A DNA stretch of 64,000 nt from assembly GCA_937959275.1 (NCBI GenBank), contig CALGLU010000025.1:1-64000 (forward strand), read 5' to 3'. The position numbers and the translations under genes were made by a program. The notes below the pieces were generated by a model. That model ran no database searches and had not been told where the DNA came from. It was given only the letters and a program-made list of their open reading frames with translations. Source of the DNA: an uncultured Saprospiraceae bacterium (GTDB taxonomy: Bacteria > Bacteroidota > Bacteroidia > Chitinophagales > Saprospiraceae). Positions 49,953 to 59,061 of the stretch are shown here, one piece after another; position 1 is the first letter of the stretch, and every line of letters begins with the position of its first letter.

Positions 49953-50749
49953 TAAATATTGATAATTCTACAAACTGGATTTTGCCTTTTGATTCATTGA
50001 GTTGTCTGACTCAGCTACCAATAATCCGTTGATCATGGATATGTAAGAGTTACAATGGTAACTCGATAGATCAAAGATGTTTTAGATTTTCAGAAATGGC
50101 TTTCACTCTACTGTCAAAAGCTTGCACTATTTTCTAAATGGACAATAAAATGTTTGTACTATTTTATCATTGTATGAGAAAGTGGAGTGTTTAATTTATT
50201 GGCAGACAGTCAGTTAGCTTATGTTTTAATGATTTGCTGCCATTTTAGTTAAAAATGATTTTGAGAACTTGATTTGACAGTTATTGTAGTTGAAAGGCGT
50301 AGATATAGTTCTGGTGTTGCACCAGCATGCCTGCCAGCGTCGTGGTAAAGCTTGTTCACAAATTTTAAATAAGTTCTTATTTAAAGGTAAGTATTAAATT
50401 TTAATAGAAGAAAGTTGCTATCTCGAGCTCTAACCCTAAAATAGAATCTGCTTACTCGCGCCTTGCCTTGAAGGGAAATATGCTATCTCGCGCCCTAACC
50501 CTAAAAGGGAAATCCGCCCACAAGTTACACCTCCGCGCTGGCCTCCCTTTACGGAATCAAAGGGCGGGGTAGGCTTTTGCTATCTCGCGCCCTAACCCTA
50601 AAAGGGAAATCCGCCCACAAGTTATACCTCTGCGCCGGCCTCCCTTTAGGGAATCAAAGGGCGGTTTTGGGCCTTTTGCCTCCCTTCAAGAAATCAAATG
50701 GTGGAGTAGGCTTTTGAGGACGACTCAGTCTAACTTTATTCATTTTATA
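49953..50749. other. Long intergenic region before the hybrid regulator gene
   Basis: About 800 bp without a gene. Contains the 97-bp tandem repeat described separately and diverged copies on both sides of it. The rest (49953-50410) is AT-rich with nothing I can name. Confidence 0.6.
50481..50674. repeat. Two tandem 97-bp GC-rich units with internal palindromes
   Basis: Units at 50481-50577 and 50578-50674 differ at only a few bases. Each has CCCTAAAAGGG, a CCGCCC...GGGCGG pair and CCCTTT...AAAGGG, so each can fold on itself. A degraded copy starts near 50416 and a partial one near 50675. GC content is clearly above the surroundings. Confidence 0.85.
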
Positions 50750-53700
50750 TTATGAATCTTTTCTAAAGACTATTGGTGACTTCCCATATTTTTTATGAAA
50801 TGATTTAGAGAAATAACTCGGGTTTGAAAAGCCAAGCTCATAGGCTATTTCTGAAATATTGAGCTCTGTGTCTTGAAGTAGAGTTAGACTTTTTTGAAGT
50901 CTGATGTTCCGTATAAGTGTATTGGGTGTTTCGCCAATCAATGCTTTTAATTTTTTGTACAATTGAGATTGGCTAACACCTATTTTTGCCGACAAATAAG
51001 CAGCATTTAATCGTTCGTTTTGGAGGTCATCTTCAATAAACTGTTTGAGCTGGAGTAAAAACTGTTCTTCCTTTTCTTCACGATGTACAGATTGAGGTCT
51101 ATTCTCAGAGAGATCACCACTAAAAGTTGAAATATAAAAATGTCGTAACGCTTCTCGGTTTGCTAACAGTCGCTCGACACGGATCAATAATTCTTCTTTG
51201 TTAAAGGGTTTATACAAATAGGCATCAGCACCTTGTTTTAGTCCTTGTAATTTATCGACTTGTGTCGCTTTAGCAGTGAGCAATATGATAGGGATGTGAC
51301 TTGTGCGGGTGTCTTCTTTTAATATCTGTGTAAGTTCGTAACCATCTTTAATCGGCATCATCACATCGCAAATAATGAGATCAGGAACGATATCAAACGC
51401 TTTGCTTATTCCTAATTCTCCATTGCTTGCTTGAGAAATGTGATACGTTGTAAGAAGTATTTGCTTGAGGTAATCCGAGACATCATTGTTATCTTCTACA
51501 ATGAGTATTCTAGGCTTATTCTCTGATGGATTCAGATCATTATTTAGTATACTAGATTGATTTTGCTTGCTATCTGTAAGGCTTTGTATTTCAATCTGGT
51601 TAACTTTAGGAAGAAACCTTGGTTCAGTCTGACTTGTCGCATTGTTTGTAATCGGTAATCGTACAGTAAAGACTGTCCCTTCCCCTTTTTTACTTTTGAC
51701 AGTAATCTCGCCATCCATAAAGTTGATAATTTCTTTTGTCAGAGATAGTCCAATGCCTGAGCCATCGTTCTGCCTGGTATGAGAGTCATCCACTTGATAG
51801 AATCGATCAAAGATGTACGGCAATTTTTCTGGTGCTATTCCAATACCATTATCTGATACCTTTAATTGTAAGTGATGCTTAGCTTCAGTCCCTAATATAG
51901 AAGCATGCACTACGATTTTCCCATTTCCTTCCGTAAATTTTAATGCATTGGACAATAGATTATAAATGATGTGTTGCATTTGTTGCTCATCATAATCCAT
52001 CACCAAACTATCCAATTCTGTATAAAAGACGAGTCGTATATTTTTTTCTTTCGCCTTACTGAAAAATGATTCTGTCAGATAATTTAAAAAAGGTAAAATA
52101 TCACCTTGAATAAAATCCAATGATAATTCCTGATTATCTGCTTTTGATAAGTCGAGCAATTGATTCACTAGAGTCAGTAAGTTTTCACTATTTCGTTGTA
52201 TCAAATGTTGATTATGAAAAAAAGCTTCTTTTTTAGATTCTGGAATATTAAGTGCTTTGCTTGTTTCTAGAAGTTCATTATTCACACCCAAAATAACTGT
52301 TAATGGAGTTCTAAATTCGTGCGTGATATTTGTGTAAAGTTTAGTCTTAAGTTGGTCCAGCTCTTCCAATTTTTCTGTGCGCAATTGTTTTTCAAAAATT
52401 GTTTGTTGGGCTTTTAAATTTTCTTGTATCACTTCATTTTTTTCTGCCTTTAATAAGTTTGAGCGATAGCCGACAATGAGTGCTAAGGTTACTAGAAATA
52501 ACACCACAGCAATTTTCATAATGTCATCGATAAGCATGGCATTAAAATAGGTGGGTAGCCAGCCTTCATTGAAAAAGATAGTCAACGCTGAACCAATAAT
52601 AATTGGAATAATTGCAATGAGTAATAGACGTCTTGATGTGGCTTTTGATGTAGGTGCCTTTATGATCATATATATGCCCAATAGCAGTGCTGAAAACGTA
52701 TAAAAGGCTGGAGTCAATAAAGTAGGGTATGTCCCTTCATCTGAAAATGAATAACGAAACATAAAGCGGAGATACGCAATCAAGGTCATGATCAGATACA
52801 TGGGGACAATCCGCTTCATAAACCAGCCATCTCTGGGCATATTCAAATACTTTGATACAAATAGAACACCGCCTAGTACATTAATATAAACGGAGGAGTG
52901 ATAGATCATCTCATTATAAGGGATCAATGATGGAAAAGGGACCAAACTCGAAAAGTTGAATTCGGAAAACGCTCTTGATAAAAAAAAGCCTAGACCAAAT
53001 ATGGAGAAGTAAACATATATTCTCTCTTTTTCTATTAAATATAAGAAGACGAAAAACAAGATTTGAATACCAAGTATGCCATAAAACACAGAAGACTTGG
53101 TAGTCGCAGATAACTGCCTCGAGAATAAATATTGATAATCTAGATGCCACAATTTAAACCGCTGCAAAGGATAATTTAAATTAAAGCCTTCTAGTCTAAT
53201 ATAGACATCAACCGTATCCTGTTCTTGAATGTCTAGAGGGATTAGATTCAACCAAAACGCGATGGGTTTATCTTCTTTCTTGACAAGTCTTCCGGTTTTT
53301 ATATGATTTGTTTTGCCCTTCTGATTCTTTGTGTAAATATCTATATGGTCATAGGCGTGTAGGTCATTTCCCATTTCTTGGCCCAAATGAAAAATCTGCT
53401 TTCCCCTAAATTGATCATTGCCAACTAGCTGTGTACGTAACCAATAGACGATTCCCCTTTCTGGTGTAACAAGCTTTGCGGCAGTCCAATTGAGTCCAGG
53501 CTCTTCAATCAGAATTGACTCGAAAGAACTTTCTTGTAAAGAGTCAGCATATAGGTCTAATACTGATAGCTCAATTCCCCGAAATAATTTCGTGCTGTTT
53601 TGTACAAAGTTAAGCTTGGTTTGATTAACTAATTGATTGCCACTTTGTGTAAGGGTAGTCCCAATGAAGACCAAACTTAGCAGCATGGTTGACTTGAGCC

Positions 53701-53836
53701 TTTTTATGAGGCATATATTGTGGAAGAAGTTACTCAAAACCTTGGTGTAAGAGTTGAAGTTACACAATATTGTAGACTTTATATGCAGAAAGGGTTTACA
53801 GTCCTGATATAGCTTAAGACGGACAAGTTCTTGCAC
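50750..53836 (-). CDS. Hybrid sensor kinase: 7TMR-DISM, histidine kinase, receiver and AraC domain
   Basis: 1028 residues if the GTG at 53836 is used; the ATG at 53686 leaves a signal peptide lacking its basic part (KRLKSTMLLSLVF), so an upstream start is likely. An extracytoplasmic 7TMR-DISMED2-like domain, seven TM helices (~250-460), kinase with His506 in THEFRTP, DNGIGI and GSGIGL, receiver with Asp824 in CDVMMP, and a C-terminal AraC HTH (ISEIAYELGFSNPSYFSKSFHKKYG). One protein thus senses, phosphorylates and binds DNA. Targets unknown; neighbouring secreted-protein genes are candidates. Confidence 0.93.
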   Translation of the reverse strand: MQELVRLKLYQDCKPFLHIKSTILCNFNSYTKVLSNFFHNICLIKRLKSTMLLSLVFIGTTLTQSGNQLVNQTKLNFVQNSTKLFRGIELSVLDLYADSLQESSFESILIEEPGLNWTAAKLVTPERGIVYWLRTQLVGNDQFRGKQIFHLGQEMGNDLHAYDHIDIYTKNQKGKTNHIKTGRLVKKEDKPIAFWLNLIPLDIQEQDTVDVYIRLEGFNLNYPLQRFKLWHLDYQYLFSRQLSATTKSSVFYGILGIQILFFVFLYLIEKERIYVYFSIFGLGFFLSRAFSEFNFSSLVPFPSLIPYNEMIYHSSVYINVLGGVLFVSKYLNMPRDGWFMKRIVPMYLIMTLIAYLRFMFRYSFSDEGTYPTLLTPAFYTFSALLLGIYMIIKAPTSKATSRRLLLIAIIPIIIGSALTIFFNEGWLPTYFNAMLIDDIMKIAVVLFLVTLALIVGYRSNLLKAEKNEVIQENLKAQQTIFEKQLRTEKLEELDQLKTKLYTNITHEFRTPLTVILGVNNELLETSKALNIPESKKEAFFHNQHLIQRNSENLLTLVNQLLDLSKADNQELSLDFIQGDILPFLNYLTESFFSKAKEKNIRLVFYTELDSLVMDYDEQQMQHIIYNLLSNALKFTEGNGKIVVHASILGTEAKHHLQLKVSDNGIGIAPEKLPYIFDRFYQVDDSHTRQNDGSGIGLSLTKEIINFMDGEITVKSKKGEGTVFTVRLPITNNATSQTEPRFLPKVNQIEIQSLTDSKQNQSSILNNDLNPSENKPRILIVEDNNDVSDYLKQILLTTYHISQASNGELGISKAFDIVPDLIICDVMMPIKDGYELTQILKEDTRTSHIPIILLTAKATQVDKLQGLKQGADAYLYKPFNKEELLIRVERLLANREALRHFYISTFSGDLSENRPQSVHREEKEEQFLLQLKQFIEDDLQNERLNAAYLSAKIGVSQSQLYKKLKALIGETPNTLIRNIRLQKSLTLLQDTELNISEIAYELGFSNPSYFSKSFHKKYGKSPIVFRKDS

Positions 53837-53845
53837 ATAGACCTT

Positions 53846-53900
53846 GCAATGGGTCGTAACAAGTATTAACCCATTGCTTCATAAAACAATTGCAATGTGT
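53846..53900. promoter_or_regulatory. Three phased half-sites upstream of the hybrid regulator gene
   Basis: GCAATGGGT (53846-53854), its inverted form ACCCATTGC (53869-53877) and GCAATGTGT (53892-53900). Their centres are at 53850, 53873 and 53896, exactly 23 bp apart, about two helical turns. They could be binding sites for the AraC domain of the downstream protein or of another regulator. Confidence 0.55.
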
Positions 53901-54253
53901 CATGATCAATTGAAAAATTAGAATTATTCCTGATCTAAATGGAATTTAATAAATCCCAAAGTGCAGAATAATCAACTCAGCATTAAATAGAGATAGGTTA
54001 AGAAATATAGATTGGCTTGGGGATTATGATGAATTTTATTTCTGCATCATTGGATTTTTCTTTCCTTGCATTAAATATCTAAAGGATTGCCGCGCAGCTT
54101 TTCTTTTTGGATATTAGGGCGAGGTTAGCCTACTTACATTTAATGAAGTTTGTACGAATTGTCCTAAACTCTATTGTTTGTAATAGATGAATAAAACCTT
54201 TATATTAATTACTTTCAATGAAGATTCACGTTTAACTCAATAATAAATCACTT
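53901..54253. other. Divergent intergenic region
   Basis: About 350 bp between the hybrid regulator and the dienelactone hydrolase genes. Apart from the half-sites to its left I see no clear promoter element or gene. Confidence 0.5.
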
Positions 54254-55141
54254 ATGAAAAAACTCGATCCAAAAGACATCAATCAAGACGTATATGATCT
54301 GTATGATGACTATGCACACAATCGTCTTGACCGTAGAGAGTTTATGGAAAAATTGTCAGTGTATGCTGTGGGTGGAATCACAGTGACTAATTTGCTGAGC
54401 TGTGTGATGCCTAATTATGTAGATAATATTCAGGTGCCTCAGGATGATGACCGATTATTGACTGAGATAATCAGTTATCAATCAGATAAGGGTGGCGGTA
54501 AGATCAATGCGCAATTATCCAGACCGAAAAAAAAGAAAGCACAACGACCAGGCATTATTGTGGTGCACGAGAACAGAGGGCTCAATCCCTACATTGCTGA
54601 TGTTGGACGACGTGCGGCTTTGGCAGGATTTATTTCGATTGCACCTGATGCCTTGACACCATTGGGAGGCTATCCTGGGAATGACGATGATGGCAGAGCT
54701 TTACAGCGCGAGCGGGATAGGGGAGAGATGTTGGAGGACTTTATTGCGGCGTTCGAGTTCTTGAGAGACCATGAGGAATGTAATGGGCATGTTGGTGTTG
54801 TTGGCTTCTGTTTTGGTGGTTGGGTATCGAATATGATGGCAGTGCGGGTGCCAGGCTTAAAAGCGGCTGTCCCGTTTTATGGTGGTCAACCTGCAGCAGA
54901 GGAGGTTCCACAAATTCAGGCTTCGCTTCTACTTCATTTTGGTGAGCTGGATAAGCGCGTCAATGAAGGCTGGCCTGCTTATGAAGCTGAATTGAAAAAA
55001 CAAAATAAGGAGTATGAGGCTCATATGTATGCTGCTGCGAATCATGGCTTTCATAATGATACCACCTCGCGGTATGACGAAGAGGATGCTCAGTTGGCTT
55101 GGAAGCGGACGATAGAATTCTTCACCAAAACATTGGTATGA
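54254..55141 (+). CDS. Dienelactone hydrolase-family protein, Tat-type lipoprotein
   Basis: 295 residues. RREFM (27-31) and LLSC (Cys50) suggest Tat export and lipidation. The DLH fold has GIIVVHENRGL with the conserved Glu, GFCFGG with nucleophile Cys186, an Asp in HFGELDKRV and His in AANHGFHND: the Cys-Asp-His triad of dienelactone hydrolases. Acts on lactones or esters outside the cytoplasm. A deleted paralogue lies at 58893-59061. Confidence 0.92.
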   Translation: MKKLDPKDINQDVYDLYDDYAHNRLDRREFMEKLSVYAVGGITVTNLLSCVMPNYVDNIQVPQDDDRLLTEIISYQSDKGGGKINAQLSRPKKKKAQRPGIIVVHENRGLNPYIADVGRRAALAGFISIAPDALTPLGGYPGNDDDGRALQRERDRGEMLEDFIAAFEFLRDHEECNGHVGVVGFCFGGWVSNMMAVRVPGLKAAVPFYGGQPAAEEVPQIQASLLLHFGELDKRVNEGWPAYEAELKKQNKEYEAHMYAAANHGFHNDTTSRYDEEDAQLAWKRTIEFFTKTLV

Positions 55142-55157
55142 TTGCTGTTTGTCAATA

Positions 55158-55195
55158 AGCCAAAGTCTCCTTGATTTTAAAGTGAGACTTTGGCT
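55158..55195. terminator. Shared hairpin between convergent genes
   Basis: Perfect 12-bp arms (AGCCAAAGTCTC with GAGACTTTGGCT) and a 14-nt loop, 17 nt after the hydrolase stop and 21 nt after the stop of the opposite gene. No T run, so likely a bidirectional terminator of the Bacteroidota type. Confidence 0.7.
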
Positions 55196-55216
55196 GTAGT
55201 TAACACTCCTTATTTC

Positions 55217-58200
55217 TTATAGCCTGGAGATATCCAAATCGTAGTCATAAGTCTGATGCCCAGTAAAATGATCTGCAACGGCGCAGATCACGAAGTACAG
55301 CTCTGTATCAGAAGCAGTAACACTTTTGCTAATCGTCCCATTTAGTGCGTCACTCATATTGACAGTGTCATACGTGACAACTCCACCTGAGCCTATGGTC
55401 ACCAGTCTTGCCTCGAAGTGAGAAGCAGCTCCTTCTGATCCTGTACTAGCTCCAGCCAAATCAAATGTATACGTAGCTGCTTGTGTATTATTGATTTTGA
55501 TCACATTATAGCTCCAGCCCCGCGGTTTATAGTTGCCTGTAGGAGTAAAGGTACTGTTCGTGCCTTGATCCGTTAGCTCCAAAGCAAACGGGTGTAGCTG
55601 ATCAGGATCTGCGGCAGCGAAGCCTGCCACTTCAGCTTCTGATGCGGCTATTTGGCCTGCTGTCATATAATCGAAGCCGCCAGTATTCGCTGCAGCCCAG
55701 TCAGCAAAATAACCGCGTAATGTATTGCCACCAATCTGTTGGTAGTGATATTCTTGCGGGCTTAGCGAAGTGTTGTTATAAAAGCCTTCGGTAAAGATCT
55801 CGGTGTTTACACCTTTGATTACACTTAAGTAATACATATAGGATTGGAGCCCATATGGCTGAATGCCCCAAAGCCATCCCGTAAAATCTCCTGGCGCTGT
55901 GTAATAATAAAAATGCCAGAGCGCTAATTGTGGGTTTTGAGCCTTAGCTAAAGACTCAAAAAATATATAATCATCATTCGGATTATGGATAGTGACATAC
56001 CATTGGGCTGAAGCCTCTACATACCATCCAGAAGGACCTGAGTATACATATCCCGGACTGTCGCCTGAATATTGAAAGATGTGAAAACCTTCATGTAATG
56101 TGTTGTTGTAATCTGTCGCCAAACCATAAGGTACGGTGAAGAAGGGCATCCCATAGACATCTGTGCCGACACCATTTGCCCATCCATCAGGAAACTGATC
56201 ATTGGCTCCATGATGAATGTAGATGTTAAAATAATATCCAGCATCAGGATTAGGTGGGTCTTGCATATTCAGATTGGTAAGACAGTCTTCTCTAATGAAT
56301 TCGAGAGTTTGAAAAAGCACTTGTGCATCGGCCGCATGATCAAACTGTGGATCCCACCAGATGGCGAAAATACCTTGGGTGACCAATTCTAAGGTGGACG
56401 TTGAACCAAATTCAGTCCTCAGTTTTAAATTGTCAGAATTTTGACTACCAATATTTATATCATAGTCCCAATCGAGTGTGCTGCCCAAATCGCAGGCAAA
56501 GTAGTCGGCGCTGTTTTCCAGATCAAAAATACGGATTATGCCTTCTTTTTCATTGACGAGCGATGACTGATCACTGACAGATAGTCCGATCACAGCTGTT
56601 TCAGAAATGTCAATGCAAGCTCCCTTTTGGTTGGTCAGCTCTGCTTGCTGCGTGATGTGCATGCCTCCACCTTCAGCATTTCGTATTCGAATTCTCGAGT
56701 CATTGAGATTTGTCCACGTGTTTTGACTGCCAGCGATTTCAATTGCCATGCTCCCCATAGCATTTAGGTCAGTAGACATGACATCGATATTGCCGTGATT
56801 GATCATTGATGCGCTAGGACTGCTTTTGCTTTTGATAGCATTGTGTGGAGCATTTTCAATTAAAATAGTGCCTTCATTTATGATGTTCCCGCCGTCATTC
56901 AGCAAAAGGCTGGATTGATTATTACCTAAGGCACCATCTATGTGGAGTTGTCTTGATTGCATCACAGTAAACGTTGTCCCTGAAGCCATGTCCAGTTGAC
57001 TCAAGGTGATGTCGATCCATTCATTATACATCACAGTCGCATCCACCCCTAAGTCTACCCAATCCCCAGTTGTTGGCGCACCAGAAGGGCACCAATTAGA
57101 TGGATCCGTCCAATACATATTTGTGTCGCCAATCCAGATTTTATCTGCACTGGAACTACTTGGACAGACTTGATTATCTACGCGCCATTGTACCGATCGA
57201 AAACAACCGTTAGTTGGATCTTCAATCTGTAAGGCAAAAGATTGTAAACCATAATTTAAAGCAGGCATGGGTGTAAAGTCGTTGTTCACATATGTACCTG
57301 CCAAAGTGGTGAAGCTGAAATCAGTGTATACACCTATTATATTAAATGTAGACCCAGCGCCTAAGTCAAAAGCATTTGGGATAACAGTTGCTGGTGTAGT
57401 TAAGATTGTCTTAGCTATGATCAGTTCATTATTAATGACTTGTGAAGATGGTATTGTGTTCTCTATATCTTCTAGAATGCCATTGTTAGTAAATGTACCT
57501 GAAGACGTCGATGGTTTACTTGTGGTCAGGACCCAGAGGCCATCATTTGTTAGTGTGCTATTATTCTTAACATTATCATTCATATACATAATGGCACAGC
57601 CGTCATTCATGGCATCAGCATCGTTTAAAAATCCGGCATAAGTCGGTCCCGAATTAGCAATGTAGAATGACCCATTATTCGTAAAGCTTCCTCCTTTATT
57701 CCAGACACCATGTTGGGTACTGTTAACGACATCGATTTGACCTCCTGGGAAATGAGTAAAGTCAGAAGTCAATTCACATAATATGCCGGTCAAGCCTACA
57801 TTATTGATATCTATATTTCCACTGTTGATAAAGATTGATCTATTGCGGATACCATAACCAGAGATCCCGCCCACATTTCCGATTTCGATGACGGCTGCGG
57901 CTATATTAGTGCAACTGGCATTGATGTTGGTAAATGCTGCTCCAGTGGTGTTATTGATACTGATCATACCAGAATTATTGAAGCTACCGCTTAGTGTTCT
58001 GATGCCATTACCACCAATAGGCATAGTACTTCCTATGTCGATTGATCCATAATTTATAATAGAACCTGAAGATGTGATGGCATTGGCTGCAGCACCATCT
58101 ATCTTGAGGAAAGCATTAGGATTGATGACAAGTGTCGCATTGGCTTCGATGGTAATAGACTTTGCCACAGCCATCGTCCCAGTCTGTATGATAGGGATTG

Positions 58201-58396
58201 AGGTGCTCACTGGAATAGTCACGTCGTCAGTATCAGTGGGTACACCAGCACTCCAGTTCGCAGCGGTATTCCAGTCCGAGGACAATCCATTCCAAGTCGT
58301 CTGTGCAGTACAGATTTGGATTGAAAATAATATCAAGATGACACTTATGTAAACATGTGCCATTTGATTGTCAATTTTGATTAAGATTAAGTTCAT
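55217..58396 (-). CDS. Large secreted protein: repeat-rich N-terminal half plus HExxH metalloprotease-like domain
   Basis: 1059 residues; ATG at 58396 or 58363, signal peptide ending at ICTAQ. Residues ~30-640 hold repeated short strands with N-rich turns (NYGSIDIGS, NNGSFYIAN, NHGNIDVMS), as in right-handed beta-helices, with two WxxxxxxW-type segments (TTWNGLSSDWNTAANWS, YWTDPSNWCPSG). The later part has HEGFH (His768, Glu769, His772) and WYVEASAQW with Glu794, a gluzincin-like zinc site as in DUF6055-type proteins. The last ~100 residues form a strand-rich cap. No sorting domain. Confidence 0.8.
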   Translation of the reverse strand: MNLILIKIDNQMAHVYISVILILFSIQICTAQTTWNGLSSDWNTAANWSAGVPTDTDDVTIPVSTSIPIIQTGTMAVAKSITIEANATLVINPNAFLKIDGAAANAITSSGSIINYGSIDIGSTMPIGGNGIRTLSGSFNNSGMISINNTTGAAFTNINASCTNIAAAVIEIGNVGGISGYGIRNRSIFINSGNIDINNVGLTGILCELTSDFTHFPGGQIDVVNSTQHGVWNKGGSFTNNGSFYIANSGPTYAGFLNDADAMNDGCAIMYMNDNVKNNSTLTNDGLWVLTTSKPSTSSGTFTNNGILEDIENTIPSSQVINNELIIAKTILTTPATVIPNAFDLGAGSTFNIIGVYTDFSFTTLAGTYVNNDFTPMPALNYGLQSFALQIEDPTNGCFRSVQWRVDNQVCPSSSSADKIWIGDTNMYWTDPSNWCPSGAPTTGDWVDLGVDATVMYNEWIDITLSQLDMASGTTFTVMQSRQLHIDGALGNNQSSLLLNDGGNIINEGTILIENAPHNAIKSKSSPSASMINHGNIDVMSTDLNAMGSMAIEIAGSQNTWTNLNDSRIRIRNAEGGGMHITQQAELTNQKGACIDISETAVIGLSVSDQSSLVNEKEGIIRIFDLENSADYFACDLGSTLDWDYDINIGSQNSDNLKLRTEFGSTSTLELVTQGIFAIWWDPQFDHAADAQVLFQTLEFIREDCLTNLNMQDPPNPDAGYYFNIYIHHGANDQFPDGWANGVGTDVYGMPFFTVPYGLATDYNNTLHEGFHIFQYSGDSPGYVYSGPSGWYVEASAQWYVTIHNPNDDYIFFESLAKAQNPQLALWHFYYYTAPGDFTGWLWGIQPYGLQSYMYYLSVIKGVNTEIFTEGFYNNTSLSPQEYHYQQIGGNTLRGYFADWAAANTGGFDYMTAGQIAASEAEVAGFAAADPDQLHPFALELTDQGTNSTFTPTGNYKPRGWSYNVIKINNTQAATYTFDLAGASTGSEGAASHFEARLVTIGSGGVVTYDTVNMSDALNGTISKSVTASDTELYFVICAVADHFTGHQTYDYDLDISRL

Positions 58397-58489
58397 GTTG
58401 GAGGTGTTTGTAGTAATAATTTAATTTTTAATAGTTTGTATTGTGAGGTGTTTATTTTTCCGAATGATGAATCACTAGCTTAAGGTGTT

Positions 58490-58535
58490 CAAATATAGAA
58501 TTGATTCTTATACTGTACAATCCCCCAAATGGGGG
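58490..58535 (-). promoter_or_regulatory. Palindrome-linked promoter of the HExxH protein gene
   Basis: Minus strand: CCCCCATTTGGGGG (58522-58535), then ATTG with TTG at 58518-58520, a 20-nt spacer, and TATATTTG at 58490-58497. Same layout and near-identical sequence to 49908-49952. Leader about 90 nt. Confidence 0.7.
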
Positions 58536-58591
58536 AAAGTTGCTTGCAAGATTTAAATGTTGATTCAGCTATTCGTTTATTTTTATCAAGT

Positions 58592-58626
58592 AAAAAAAGA
58601 TAATCCCCCAAGGCAGAGGACCATCT
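58592..58626 (-). terminator. Terminator of the choice-of-anchor-Q remnant
   Basis: Minus strand stem AGATGGTCCTC pairing (with G-T pairs) with GGGGATTATCT, then a run of T. About 40 bp including this arm resemble the 3' end of the LamG gene (42950-42990). Confidence 0.65.
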
Positions 58627-58641
58627 AAAACACATTTAATT

Positions 58642-58893
58642 TTAAGGATTATAGCCAGCATTTGGAGCGGTGAACTGCCGTTCGTAGGCACCGATGTCAA
58701 CTATAAGATTGGTACAGGGTGACGAAAGCCTATTGCTGTTTTGCAAGTCTCTTGTTATCCCTGCCAGTCCAACAGCTGCAGTGCTACCTTGATCAATTGC
58801 GGGCGAGCTGATTTGTAGTTGTAGGTTTCCATTTATCGGGTCTACGAATAATGGATCTGTGTCAAAGATGGTGTTGGTACAGGTCACATTAGA
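58642..58893 (-). pseudogene. C-terminal remnant of a choice-of-anchor-Q protein
   Basis: 82 codons read DPLFVDPINGNLQLQISSPAIDQG...RDLQNS...VDIGAYE, the conserved end of choice-of-anchor-Q/beta-helix surface proteins. It runs into a dienelactone-hydrolase fragment on the opposite strand at about 58893, so the N-terminal body is missing. A GTG at 58887 is the only possible start and follows the break, so expression is unlikely. Confidence 0.8.
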
Positions 58894-59061
58894 ATTATGT
58901 AGATAATATTCAAGTCGCTCAGGATGATGATCGTTTGATCACAGAGACAATTAGTTATCAATCATGGCATTCATAATGATACCACCTCGTGGTATGACGA
59001 AGAGGATGCTCAGTTGGCTTGGAAGCGGACGATAGAATTTTTTAATGCAAAGCTGTCTTGA
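58893..59061 (+). pseudogene. Internally deleted dienelactone hydrolase paralogue
   Basis: 58893-58964 matches 54413-54484 of the intact gene (NYVDNIQ...DDDRL...TE-ISYQS), and 58962-59061 matches the last part ([23 protein letters not shown]), ending in a TGA. The join falls on AATCA, present at both ends of the missing ~560 bp, and shifts the frame. The end differs (NAKLS against TKTLV), so it was a true paralogue and not a recent copy. Confidence 0.88.

Noticed and set aside
50481-50674. CRISPR or integron array
   Set aside because: Adjacent 97-bp units have no unique spacers, no cas or integrase genes are near, and repeat interiors are palindromic.
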